From Melieria omissa (Eukaryota; Arthropoda; Insecta; Diptera; Ulidiidae): a DNA stretch of 64,000 bases. The stretch covers positions 72,866,432 to 72,930,431 of the forward strand of contig OZ020270.1 of NCBI GenBank assembly GCA_963971225.1, given 5' to 3'. The notes under the pieces are model-generated. The model worked only from the letters and a program-made list of their open reading frames with translations. It had not been told where the DNA came from and did not search any database. Below, piece by piece: positions 31,123-40,500 of the stretch (within the stretch, counting starts at the first letter, position 1; the number at the start of each line of letters is the position of its first letter). The translations under genes were made by a program, and so were the position numbers.

Positions 31123-32541
31123 TTAGTTTAACGGCTCCTCGTCCTCAGCCCCGCGCTTGTTGGCTGAGCCTCGATTGTCAGTATTCTTCGCTTCAGGCGA
31201 TTGCGATCGGGAACGGGAACGCCTCGTTCGTTGGCGGCAGTCTCGTGATATGTGGCCCTGCTTGCCACACACCCAGCAAACAACTTTAGAGGAGACCACT
31301 CGTGGCCTGCCCGGTATCTCAGAGCTTATGGCTTGGATCGGAATGTCGTTGTCCGCCTGAATCTGGCGTATCCTTGCAGGTGCATACCGAGTGCTCCCCA
31401 TCCATGCCGCTTCATATGTCATCGCGCTGGTCACCGTTTCCTTAAATGTTGGCTTGCCCATCATCAACGCACTGCGACGTGTTTCTGGATCATGAAGACC
31501 TTCAACAAACGACTCAATCTTCATCCTCTCGAGATCATCAGCACCAAATTTTGGGTAGCACAACTGTACGAGCCGCTCAATGTCTGCTGCATATGTCTGC
31601 AGCGCCTCGTTGGCTCTTTGCTTGCGATTCTTCAGCTCACAGTAGTATAGCGCATGGTTGTGCTCGTTGCTATACTTCGCTGCTAATGCTCTCATGATGG
31701 CACCGTAATCACTTCTTAAACATTCTGGAACTGATTTGATTACCTCCGCCGCAGGACCTTTCAGCGTCAGTGCCAACCTCCGACCTTTCCTGATATCTGT
31801 CCACTGATTTTCCAAAGCAGCCAAGTCGAATTGCAATTTAAATGTGTCGAACGGCGCAGCACCATCATAAGTAGGCACTTCTGTTCTGGCAGCAAAACCG
31901 TCCTGAACCGGTGGCAAACATTCTCGTGGCTGTACCTCTCGAAACCGTTCGTCTATCTTTCTGTGCATCGAATCTTCCAGACTGTCAACTCGTTTGTTCA
32001 AGGACTCATCCAGGTTGTCAACTCGTCTGTTCAGGGATTCACCCATTTCGTCAACTCGTTTGTCCCAATCGTCTATTCGCGTCCCGAGATGCTCAACTTT
32101 CACATTCAGGCTATTGGAAATTTCCTCCACCTTCTGCTCTATGCGCGCAGAATTTTCCGCCATTTCCCGATTTGCAGTCTCGACTTTTGCCGAAATTTCG
32201 AGATTCGTAATTTCCAGCTTCGCTGACATTTCTCGATTTGCTGTCTCGATTTGCGCCGACATGCCTTTGAGTGCAGCCATTAGTTGGCTCATGTCCAACG
32301 CTTGTATTGGTGCAGCCGCTGTACTCTGTAGCGAAGCAGCACCAGCAGGCGACTCCTCCACCTTGGCCGACGCCTCCAGTTCTTGTGCTCCGAACTCGTG
32401 CACAGTCCAATCGACGCCTCGTGCCTCACATGCTTCTCGCAAGCGCAACTGCAACTCCACCTTCCCGCCAGCAGTCGGCAAATTCCAGGCAGCCAGCTCC
32501 TTCTTCAGCTGGTCTACCTTCAGCAGCTCGAGTTTAACCAT
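31123..32541 (-). CDS. gag: Gypsy B gag with SAP domain, coiled coil, CCHC
   Basis: 472 codons from the ATG complement at 32541. N-terminal SAP-like domain (residues about 4-38), a coiled coil with 14-residue DKRVDEMGESLNRR-type repeats (about 150-205), a capsid-like domain with FKLQFDLAALENQW and YYCELKNRKQRANEALQTYA, one knuckle CWVCGKQGHISRDC, and an RSRSRSQSPEA tail. A SAP module suggests contact with host chromatin; that role is an inference. Intact. Confidence 0.88.
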   Translation of the reverse strand: MVKLELLKVDQLKKELAAWNLPTAGGKVELQLRLREACEARGVDWTVHEFGAQELEASAKVEESPAGAASLQSTAAAPIQALDMSQLMAALKGMSAQIETANREMSAKLEITNLEISAKVETANREMAENSARIEQKVEEISNSLNVKVEHLGTRIDDWDKRVDEMGESLNRRVDNLDESLNKRVDSLEDSMHRKIDERFREVQPRECLPPVQDGFAARTEVPTYDGAAPFDTFKLQFDLAALENQWTDIRKGRRLALTLKGPAAEVIKSVPECLRSDYGAIMRALAAKYSNEHNHALYYCELKNRKQRANEALQTYAADIERLVQLCYPKFGADDLERMKIESFVEGLHDPETRRSALMMGKPTFKETVTSAMTYEAAWMGSTRYAPARIRQIQADNDIPIQAISSEIPGRPRVVSSKVVCWVCGKQGHISRDCRQRTRRSRSRSQSPEAKNTDNRGSANKRGAEDEEPLN

Positions 32542-32590
32542 GTCCGTACTTTTATAATTTTATTTATTTAGTTATTTTCAATTTTCCACA

Positions 32591-32608
32591 ATCCCACTTC
32601 TGACACCA
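32591..32608 (-). other. Gypsy B primer binding site (tRNA-Leu type)
   Basis: ATCCCACTTCTGACACCA on the plus strand, two bases from the 5' LTR; it agrees with the 3' end I recall for tRNA-Leu(CAA) plus CCA. Confidence 0.8.
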
Positions 32609-32610
32609 AA

Positions 32611-33037
32611 TGTTACGAATATTAAGTCTAGTGGGCTGTCACGTATCTCTGGATTGTGTGATTTGAAAATAAAACACCGTCAGTTTCTTAAATGCAGACA
32701 ATAAAATACACCAACAGTCACTTTATTATTCACAGTTTACACTTTACTGTTCGTACACTTAAGTATTTGCTTAATTATTCCGTGTGGCAACTTCACTTGT
32801 CAAAACCAGACTGACTCGCTGTACCGCATCTGGCCACCTTTTATACTCTGTCCGGCCGTCGCGCAGATCGTTCTCGCACGTTGCCAGATTGGACTAGAAG
32901 TTTCCCTGATGACCGCGACCATCGTTGCCAGGTTGGGCTAAAAGTTACTATCGCGGCCGTCGTTGCCAGATTGGGTTATGGCACGGCACGTAGCGGCAGG
33001 GTTGCTTTGCACCGCGACAGACTGGCTCATCGTTACA
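32611..33037 (-). repeat. Gypsy B 5' LTR (427 bp)
   Basis: Same length as 27090-27516, and no difference was seen by eye. It ends CATCGTTACA and abuts the ATAT duplication. Confidence 0.93.
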
Positions 33038-33041
33038 ATAT

Positions 33042-33255
33042 GCAAACAATCGGGATAGAACAGGTAAGCGTTTGCAGACTCTGTGGAACAGCGGAGGAAA
33101 CCCCCGAGCACGTCATACTGTACTGCGATGCGGTATGCCGTAGTAGGAGACAGCACCTGGGCCAGTACTGGCTTGCAGAAGAAAACGTCAAACACCTTCT
33201 CCCACGTAAGTTACTAAGCTTTATTAGGTCGGTGGGACTAGGGGACGTTCTCTAA
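33042..33255 (+). CDS. LOA2 ORF2 C terminus and zinc knuckle
   Basis: Continues the frame cut at 27089. It contains CRLCGTAEETPEHVILYC, the CCHC-type C-terminal zinc motif of such LINEs (C-x2-C-x8-H-x4-C layout), and ends at TAA after SVGLGDVL. A short 3' UTR and the TCTAA tail follow. Confidence 0.88.
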
Positions 33256-33326
33256 AGTTGTAGGGGGCACAATAGATCAGCTTTGGTCTCAGTGCACATT
33301 CCCCCCTTCAAATCTAATCTAATCTA

Positions 33327-34400
33327 ATGGGTCCAACTTGATAAATTTTTCACAGGCGAAGGGGTTGTGCGGTGGGCTGCGTTCACAAAATATGCACCTT
33401 GCACTGGTGTCCGCAGAGACGAATGATAGTTGTTGGTGTTTGTGTGGTAATGTTTTCGACGAAGGTTCCTTTTGGTTGTGAGCGAGGAGTTGTGTGGGGG
33501 CTCGGTTGACTTCGATGATGTGAAATGCCTAGCACCGACGTTCGAGGAAATCGGCCAAGTCATCCCATGATGGCAACTGCCATGCCGATGAACTGCTACG
33601 ATCCCATTTGGAAGCGATTTCCTCTTACCATTTTGTTTGTGTATTTGCATCTAACTTGGATGTTATTAGGTACAAAATTATGGCATCAGCAATTTGGCTT
33701 CTAGATACCAATGACTGCATTGCGCGCATGTTGGTGTTGATGATATCGATGAATTCGCGCAACGACGAAAGATTTGGCTTGTTTATTTTAAGCAATTCGA
33801 AGATGTTGTTCAGGTGGGATTGGAAGATGAAGCGCTTGTCGTCATATCGAGCGACGAGAAGATCTATGGCCTTTTCATAATTGGTTGAGGTTACTTCCAA
33901 TGACTGTATGAGACGAGCAGCATTGTCAGTAAGGCACGAGCGAAGATATTGAAATTTCTCAATCGATGTGAGGTCGTTGTTGTTGTGTACTAATGCTGCG
34001 AACATGTTGAAAAAGTCAAGCCATTCCACGTGGCGCCCACTGAATTTGGAGAGTTGAAGTTTTGGCAACTGAGCCGTTCGGGATGACGACAAAGGTACGA
34101 CACGTGTGCTGCTAAGGTGATCAGGTTCGTAGTGTTGAAACGAGTGACCGCTAACATTGACCCGATGGTACATTTTGCTTCGAAATATGCAGACTCGAAT
34201 TCCACTCGATGATTTGTGCAAACTTGCGACTTAGCGTCTCGAAAGCATCGAAGTAGTGCTCTACCATGGTCAGCCTCACTTGCAGCTGCACCTCGGTGGG
34301 GTTATTACCTCCGGAAACTTCGCTGCATACAGTTTTAAGCCGCTTGAAAAGCTGGTCACGCTGCAGACTCTTCACATGTATGTTGCGTAGTGCTGCACTT
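33327..34400 (-). pseudogene. BEL1 gag, N-terminal part, shifted
   Basis: Reads from about 34380 (KSLQRDQLFKRLKTV) through VRLTMVEHYFDAFETL, then in another frame LPKLQLSKFSGRHVEWLDFFNMFAAL, KFQYLRSCLTDNAARLIQSL and LREFIDIINTNMRAMQSL. These are the conserved blocks of BEL/Pao gag (LP.I.LP.F.G....W..F...F..LI). The frame changes near 34200 and again near 33640. It is cut by LOA2 just before the zinc knuckles. Confidence 0.85.
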
Positions 34401-34503
34401 GCAATTGGAGGGGTTTGGGGGTGTCCATTTCAAAATTTAAAATATCAGCTTCTTTGTCCGTATTATTAAAAAACCGAGAACCGAAAACTTTGTTAGGAGC
34501 CAG

Positions 34504-34521
34504 ATCCGGCTCGAAGGACCA
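34504..34521 (-). other. BEL1 primer binding site (tRNA-Tyr type)
   Basis: ATCCGGCTCGAAGGACCA on the plus strand, five bases from the 5' LTR. It agrees with the 3' end I recall for eukaryotic tRNA-Tyr (acceptor strand TCGAAGG). Confidence 0.7.
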
Positions 34522-34526
34522 AATTA

Positions 34527-35198
34527 TGGTGGCGCTTGAAGCTTTTTTCAAGCGCAGTGTCCAAATAAATAGTTATACTCAGTAAATTAAAATTTTATTT
34601 TATTGAGTCTTAACTATAAACAAATACAAAATTACGATGAATAACCGTGGCGGTGTGTCGACGAAAAGTGGACTGTATAGGTAATAATTTTAATTAATTT
34701 AATAATAATTGATTGGCACGACAGCCCGCTTACGCGAGACTAAGGCCTAGCTTCCCGCAACCACCCGTGTTGTGCGTGTGAATTTTGTACGCGGGTGGAA
34801 GGGACCTACAGTTTTATGCCGGTTCCGAACGGCAGGTTGGGAGCTTTTTCATAGGCAATTTTTACTCTCAGAGGTTCGCCATTTCCAGCTGAGAGGACAG
34901 CCACCGAAAGAGAAAACGAGTTTCCCGTTATTTTTTTTTTTAGGTGTTACTACATGCAGTATTCGATCTTGCGTCGCTCTGCATGCGACTCGCTGGACCG
35001 CGCACTAACCAACTGAGCCATGGCGGCTGACTGTATAGGTGCGACGACGAAAATGGACTCTGGCGACTGTCAAGAGTCAGCTTAATACATTGAGCGCAAT
35101 GACGAACCGAACTGGGATGGTGTTGTTGTGTTTAGCTGCAGCTTCCAATGAATACGATGAACCGAAGAGAGGGTGGTGGTGGTGGTGGTGAGTTGTAG
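34527..35198 (-). repeat. BEL1 5' LTR, partial, with SINE inside
   Basis: 34527-34682 and 35041-35198 match 16777-17087 of the 3' LTR. The match stops at GTTGTAG; the remaining 207 bp are absent. The interrupting 346 bp is a SINE. Confidence 0.85.
34683..35028 (-). mobile_element. SINE1a, tRNA-derived
   Basis: 346 bp flanked by the 12-bp duplication GACTGTATAGGT (34671-34682 and 35029-35040). On the minus strand the head reads GCCATGGCTCAGTTGG, containing a perfect pol III A box (TGGCTCAGTTGG), followed about 35 bases later by a weak B box (AGATCGAATAC). A T-run (34927-34940) and the body GGTTGCGGGAAGCTAGGCC follow; the tail is AT-rich (AATTTAATTAA type). A second copy is at 53221. Confidence 0.85.
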
Positions 35199-35424
35199 CA
35201 AAGAATATACAATATAAAGAATACGCATCTTCACAAATTTGTCAAGCGTGTTTCTTGACGCGGGCGGGAAGAGATGAGCGGAGGCATAGGTTGCGGGAAA
35301 TTTGCTCGTACTCAACAGTTTGCGACCTTGTTCGTCGAAGCGCAAGCGTAGAGTAAACAACGAGCCAAAGCATCGTCGTCGTCGTTTAAACGAAGATGAT
35401 TCGGGATTCGCTAATGTTTTTGGT
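35199..35424. other. Unassigned stretch between BEL1 and the R1-like LINE
   Basis: It includes a short module (ATATACAATATAAAGAATACGCATCTT..ACGCGGGCGGGAAG, 35205-35272) that recurs near 51100-51170. No coding family was recognised. Confidence 0.4.
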
Positions 35425-35587
35425 GTTTTTTTTTTTTCGACGTTGGGAGGTGGAAATCTTCAAAAGATACCGACGCCCTCCAGAACGCCGGTATGCCGGA
35501 TTTTTACCGACTAAAACCACCTCCTCCTTCTATCCCTGCTCCCCGCGGCACCGCCTCTCGGCATTTCTTCACGGGGGGGTGATGGCT

Positions 35588-36067
35588 TTAATTGCCCGTT
35601 CTAATATGCGCTCGGCGCTGCTGCTCCTCTCTGCGTAGAGCGGTTAGAATTAACGCTGCCATTGTGCTCACTGCCGACCACTTTTCTTGACTTGCGAGCA
35701 TGAATTTCACGAGATTTTGCGGAGTTAGTTGTTCCCCGAACACCCTGTTCACCGTCCTTCTTTCAGCATCAAAGCGGCTGCACGAGAAGAATACGTGTTC
35801 CGCGTCCTCGGCGCTTTCGTCCAAGCAGTGTTCACAGTTTGGGGTTTTGTCGTGCTTAAAGCGAAACAAATACGCCCTGAAGCAACCGTGCCCACTTAAA
35901 AGTTGTGTCAGGTAAAAATCTACCTCTCCGTGCTTCCTCTCCATCCACTCTCGGATGTTAGGGATCAGTTTGTATGTCCAACGACCTGTTGTTGCGGTGT
36001 TCCAGCGACGCTGCCACTCCTGCCAGCTGTGCTGGCGGGCAGCTTGTCGCTCTGCTTTTCGTGACAT
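35588..36067 (-). pseudogene. R1-like ORF2 C-terminal region with CCHC
   Basis: Contains WQRRWNTATTGRWTYKLIP, YLTQLLSGHGCFRAYLFRF and CEHCLDESAEDAEHVFFSC, the usual end of R1/Loa ORF2 (a C-x2-C-x8-H-x4-C finger). The frame differs from the RT part upstream. Confidence 0.85.
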
Positions 36068-36187
36068 TCAATCCATACCAGTGCTTGATGATTCCTTTGC
36101 TATTAGATCTACTGGACATAGGCCAGCAATCACCAGGGCTGCTTCCTCTGAGACGGTTCGAAAGGCGCAGCAGACTCTTAACGCGTG

Positions 36188-36715
36188 TTACCTGTACACC
36201 GATCTGATTCCTCTCCCGTACGTTTTTTTGTTTAAGGCTTCAGCCCAGATTGGCGACCCATATAACATGGCGCTTTTAACCACGCTCGCCAACAGCTGCC
36301 TCCGATGTTGCTTACGCCCCCTTGTGTTGAGCATTAGTCGGGACAACGCCCCTCCTACTTTGGCTCCTTTTGCGCTCGCCTGCTCCAGATGGTCCTTAAA
36401 GGTCAGTCTTGTATCTATGACGATACCAAGGTACTTCACTGCCGACTTAGTGACAATGGCATGTCCTCCAACGTTTAGCGTGGCCACCTCTCTTGCCTTT
36501 CTGCTGCTTATAAGCACCGCCTCAGTTTTTTGCTCCGCTAAGCTAAGTCCTGCGTCCTTTAGCCACCCCTGGATTGCCCGAATCGCCCCGTTTCCAATTT
36601 CGATGACCTCTTTTATGTGTTTAGCGACGACTACTACTGCTATGTCATCGGCAAAACCTATAATATTGACCTCCTTTTGCACAGTCAGCCGCAGCAGACC
36701 GTCATACATAATCTA
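36188..36715 (-). pseudogene. R1-like ORF2 RT second half
   Basis: Starts at the Helitron-like insertion with YDGLLRLTVQ, then IIGFADDIAVVVVAK (catalytic FADD), LSLAEQKTEAVLIS, VKYLGIVIDTRLTF and LMLNTRGRKQHRRQLL. It joins the part ending at 38507. 36068-36187 is the decayed link to the C-terminal region. Confidence 0.88.
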
Positions 36716-36727
36716 TATCTATACTAT

Positions 36728-37154
36728 TGTTACGAATATTAAGTCTAGTGGGCTGTCACGTATCTCTGGATTGTGTGATTTGAAAATAAAACACAGTCAG
36801 TTTCTTAAACGCAGACAATAAAATACACCAACAGTCACTTTATTATTCACAGTTTACACTTTACTGTTCGTACACTTAAGTATTTGCTTGATTATTCCGT
36901 GTGGCAACTTCACTTGTCAAAACCAGACTGGCTCGCTGTACCGCATCTGGCCACCTTTTATACTCTGTCCGGCCGTCGCGCAGATCGTTCTCGCACGTTG
37001 CCAGATTGGACTAGAAGTTTCCCTGATGACCGCGACCATCGTTGCCAGGTTGGGCTAAAAGTTACTATCGCGGCCGTCGTTGCCAGATTGGGTTATGGCA
37101 CGGCACGTAGCGGCAGGGTTGCTTTGCACCGCGACAGACTGGCTCATCGTTACA
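36728..37154 (-). repeat. Solo Gypsy LTR (Gypsy B family), CTAT duplication
   Basis: 427 bp, with the same ends as the Gypsy B LTRs and only a few differences (for example ACACAGTCAG, GCTTGATT, GACTGGCTCG). Flanked by CTAT at 36724-36727 and 37155-37158. An internal recombination event between two LTRs would leave this trace. Confidence 0.92.
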
Positions 37155-37309
37155 CTATTATATAAAAGCAAGTGTGACTTTTTTGAGCCACAATCAGGCA
37201 AAAACCACTGAACCGATTGAGATGAAATAAGCACCAAATGTTTTATAATCTGTGGGAATGGTACATAGGCTACATGAAATTGACCACGCCCCCTTATTAC
37301 GCCCACTAT

Positions 37310-37895
37310 GGTAACAAAACTCATCTATGGTATGCTTTTTTAAGGCAATATGGGTATCAAACGATTCAGCGTGTCATTCCGGCAAACATAGGCTATAATA
37401 TAATCGGCCACGCCCACTTTCCGTGCCGACTAAACTAACAAAACGAAGCTACGGTACATGTCGGTAAATCAGTATTAGTTTCAAATGATTCCGTGTTTCG
37501 TTGATGTTAACAGAGGATATATAAGATTGACCACGCCCACCTAATGTGCCTTTTCGCGACACCCACTATAATAACAAATCATCCATGGTATATTTGTTGT
37601 AGCAATATGGGTATCAGACGATTCAGCGTGTCATTGCGGCAAACATAGGCTATAATATAATCGGCCACGCCCATTTTCCGTGCCCACTTTCCACGCCAAC
37701 TAAACTAACAAAACGAAGCTTCGATACATGTCGGCAAATCAGTATTAATACCAAATGATTTCGAGTTTTGTTGATGTTAACATGGGATATATAAGATTTA
37801 CCACGCCCACCTAATACGCCTTCTCGCCACGATCACTATAATAACAAATCAGCAATGATATATATGTCACAGCAATATGGGTGTCAAACGATTAA
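37310..37895 (+). repeat. About 265-bp tandem repeat, 2.3 copies
   Basis: GCAATATGGGTATCAAACGATT recurs at about 37345, 37602 and 37872, with CCACGCCCACCTAAT and AACAAAACGAAGCT blocks between. Confidence 0.8.
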
Positions 37896-38480
37896 GCGAT
37901 TCGATAGGGGGAATGGGGTGGGTTTTTGACAAGGGGGCGTGGCACTGCCCATACAACTTAAATTTTCAATATGGAATATTTTCGGAATGATAAATCGGGC
38001 AGCATTAAAATTTGGTGCGGGGCCACCGTTTGATGTGCCGTTTCACTGGTGAAGCTTTGTGAGCGTTGGACAAGGGGCGTGACACTTTTTAAGCAACTCA
38101 AATGTTTTGAATAGCTTTGGAACTACAAATTACACATCAAAGAGATTTGACACAAACTTACGATTTAGATGTGCCCTTCGACATGGGGAATGGGGTGGGT
38201 ATAGGACGAGGGGCCTGACACTGCCCATACAAACCAAATTTTTAATGTGGAATATCTTCGAAACAATAAGTTGGAAAGCTTTGAAGTTTTGTATACCATC
38301 GTCTCATAGATGTGTCATTATACTGGCGGTATATTTTTTACGACTAAATTTTTTGCGACTGTAACATTGGAAATGAAAGTCGCATATCAATGAAACCGGG
38401 TCACACCCCTTCGACTGGAGGAATGGATTGGGCATAACATAAAAGAGGCGTGGCACCGCCTAAAGAGTGTAGTATGAAGA
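37896..38480 (+). repeat. Second tandem family (about 230-280 bp period), decayed
   Basis: The block GGAATGGGGTGGG..ACTGCCCATACAA..TTTTTAATGTGGAATAT recurs at about 37910, 38185 and in weaker form at 38420. Confidence 0.65.
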
Positions 38481-38506
38481 AACTTGATTTATTGGGTCCA
38501 TTGACT

Positions 38507-39580
38507 TCAAACTTGCGTGCAAAGCCGCAGGGCCCTACTAGTATTCCATAAAAGTGGTCCCAGGACCGAGCTCTGCGGGACCCCTCCAGTTATGTCGTGA
38601 TGTTTGCAGCCGTCGGTCGTTTCATACGTGAGGACTCTGCCTGTGAAATAGTATTCTATGATACTCTTCAAGTAGAACGGCACTCTGAAGTGTCGCAAAG
38701 CGTCCAAGATTTTCTGCCAGCTCGCTAAATTGAAGGCATTTCTCACGTCCAGCAGAGCGATTAGGCAGTATTCCTTAGTACCTCCTTTCCAACGCGCACC
38801 ATTAATTGCCTCCTGAGCCAGCTCCTTCACCGCTTTCACTGCGTCGATCGTAGAGCGGCCTTTTCGGAATCCGAACTGCCGGTCTGAAAGGCCTCCTCCG
38901 TCTGTGATTGCCATCTCAAGGCGGTCTGCAATTACCCTTTCTAACAGTTTTCCTGCAGTGTCCAACATGCAGATCGGTCGGTAGGCTGACGGATCATCGG
39001 CGGGTTTTCCCTTCTTGGGCAACAGAACCAATCGCTGTCATTTCCACCTATTGGGAAAGGCACCTTCAGACAGGCATGCGTTGAAAAGTTTGACGAAGTC
39101 GTTGATGCAGTGCCCGACTGCGAGCTTTAGCACTCGGTTCGGAATTCCGTCTGGCCCCGGGGCTTTTTTGTCTTTAAATTTCTTAATAGCGCGATGTAGC
39201 TCCATCGCCGTTACTCGTTGAAAATGAGGATTCGCAGATTGATTTTCCTCTCTGTTGAAAATCGGTTGGTCGGGGAAAAGCGATAAGACAATCTTCTTCA
39301 AAAAGATTGGACACGTAGGCGTTGGTTGTTTCGCTCCTTGCAGCCGCTTGGTCACCACTTTATAGGCCAAGCCCCATGGATCTGTTTCAACGCTATCCAC
39401 CAGCTCTAAAAATGATTTGCGTTTGCTGTCCTGTATCGCTTTCTTCAGTTCTTTCCGTTTTTGCTTATATAAGTTCCTTAGTTCAGTCGCCTCGCCTTTT
39501 GCTCTTGCCCGCTGATAGGCTCGTCTTGCACGATTGCACTCCTTCCGTAGCGACGCAAGGACCACATAAATAAGCTTCTC
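38507..39580 (-). pseudogene. R1-like ORF2 RT first half
   Basis: LRKECNRARRAYQRARAKGE, KKAPGPDGIPNRVLK, PSAYRPICMLDTAGKLLERVI, FGFRKGRSTIDAV, LIALLDVRNAFNLASW and GGVPQSSVLGPLLWN are the consecutive RT blocks. The Gly of GVPQG is Ser here. A stop/shift near 39035 splits the frame. BEL2 cuts it at 39586. Confidence 0.88.
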
Positions 39581-39586
39581 TTTCGT

Positions 39587-39845
39587 AGCCGTCGGCGGAA
39601 CGCAGTTTAAAAGGAAAAGGCGCGGGAGATTTTGGTGATCGCGTGCATTTTATTTAATGTTTAAAACACGAATGACAATGTGTGAAAACGTTGGGCAACA
39701 CAAACGGCCGGAGCCGGTGGGACATTGGAAGTGGAACATGTTTACATTAGGAAACCGGAAGGGAGAGGATTTGAGTGTCGCAGGGTCCACAGAACACTGG
39801 GACGAACACATTTAGCCATGGCGGCCCGCGTTGCCGCTGGCAACA
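39587..39845 (-). repeat. BEL2 left outer LTR
   Basis: On the minus strand it begins TGTTGCCAGCGGCAACGC, directly after the stop codon of the zinc-knuckle ORF, and ends CCGCCGACGGCT. An AAATAAAATG signal lies near 39650. No 5' copy is present in the window, so LTR status rests on position and on the inverted copy at 48185. Confidence 0.6.
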
Positions 39846-40409
39846 TTATGGTGGGAGCTGCTCGCTCAGACGGCCCAAGGCCTCCAAGGCCCGCTCGATG
39901 AGGGCGCGGGCTCCGACGCGCGGCTGTGGGGTCTCCTCGTCGTTGGCCTCATCCTCGCTGAAGGCGATCAGTGCTCGCTCTGCTGCTACCGCGGAGGTGG
40001 GACGATTGGGTGGTTGTTGTTGCGGCCGGCGGTGGCGTGTCAGCCGGTCCGCGATGGCGGAGCGCTGCACGGGGCGCTTCACCTAAGTGGGCTGCTGCCG
40101 GAGCTGTTGTGGCTTCTTGCCGCCCTTGACTGCGGCCTTGGGCACCGTTGCTGGGGCTGGCCTTCCGCCGAAATGCAGCATGGTGTGATGGGCGCGGCCG
40201 CACTTGCTGCAACGCGCGGTGGAGTTGCACCGATTAGTGGGGTGGGACCGCGCCAGGCAGTTCGTACAATAGCCCTGGGCGCGGGCTACCTGCTGACGCT
40301 GTTCTGGTGCCATCGCCAGAAAAGCCCGGCAAAATCGTATGCCGTGGAGGTGGTGGCACAGTCGGCATTGCTGAGCCATCCGCGGTTTCCGTGTTGCCCT
40401 GCAAAACAC
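39846..40409 (-). pseudogene. BEL2 3' zinc-knuckle ORF, minus copy with a stop
   Basis: Same as the plus-strand ORF at 47621-48184, but CAG (Gln) is replaced by TAG at about 40081-40083, so it ends after RQQPT. The remainder stays open (KRPVQRSAIADRL to LGRLSEQLPP). Confidence 0.8.
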
Positions 40410-40500
40410 AAAAAAAGTGTATCACTACGATATAACGATAGTGGGTGGATAGGGTATGAGAATGAGTATGGGGAAAGCAGGGCCATGAGTTGAATGAGCT

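Larger units (their letters stand above)
27090..33037 (-). mobile_element. Gypsy B, young LTR retrotransposon
   Basis: 5948 bp, minus strand, ATAT duplication at 27086-27089 and 33038-33041. The two 427-bp LTRs look identical when read side by side, so insertion was recent. It has a tRNA-Leu-type primer site, an intact gag and a pol with a single frame break in the protease. It is inserted in LOA2 ORF2 near its C-terminal end. Confidence 0.95.
21641..33326 (+). mobile_element. LOA2, full-length LOA-type LINE with Gypsy B inside
   Basis: The element has a GC-rich leader, ORF1, ORF2 with endonuclease, RT and RNase H, and a tail of (TCTAA)n at 33311-33326. The 13-bp duplication and the intact 5' end indicate full length, about 5.7 kb without Gypsy B. 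An RNase H domain with the endonuclease type points to the LOA or I group; LOA is my choice from the MKVVQINLHHAKAAS start. ORF1 has shifts, so this copy is probably defective in ORF1. Confidence 0.88.
16777..35198 (-). mobile_element. BEL1, decayed BEL/Pao retrotransposon split by LOA2
   Basis: Minus-strand element with a complete 3' LTR at left and an incomplete 5' LTR at right, a tRNA-Tyr-type primer site, gag and pol. Removing LOA2 (21641-33326 with its duplication) restores the gag zinc-knuckle region. Its own length is about 6.4 kb without insertions. The last 207 bp of the 5' LTR are missing; other sequence begins at 35199. All coding parts carry shifts or stops, so it is inactive. Confidence 0.85.
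36716..38510 (+). mobile_element. Helitron/HINE-like repeat with central tandem repeats
   Basis: It begins TCTATACTATTATATAAAAGC once the solo LTR is removed, and soon has AACCACTGAACCGATTGAGATGAAAT-type sequence. Similar starts occur in non-autonomous Helitron-like repeats of insects, as far as I recall. Two tandem families follow. Coding capacity is absent. The exact right end near 38510 is uncertain, as the LINE flanks overlap there (CTGCGGCT on both sides). Confidence 0.45.

Noticed and set aside
35302..35638. Plus-strand small frames next to the R1-like 3' end
   Set aside because: They overlap the poly(A)/T-run and 3' UTR of the LINE and have no features.
37310..38480. A CRISPR-like array
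   Set aside because: Repeats are hundreds of bases long, few and diverged, in a eukaryotic transposon context.
39831..40493. A 220-codon frame on the plus strand in BEL2
   Set aside because: It is the antisense of the zinc-knuckle ORF; its mirror occurs at 47582-48199, and only the knuckle frame has a recognisable domain.
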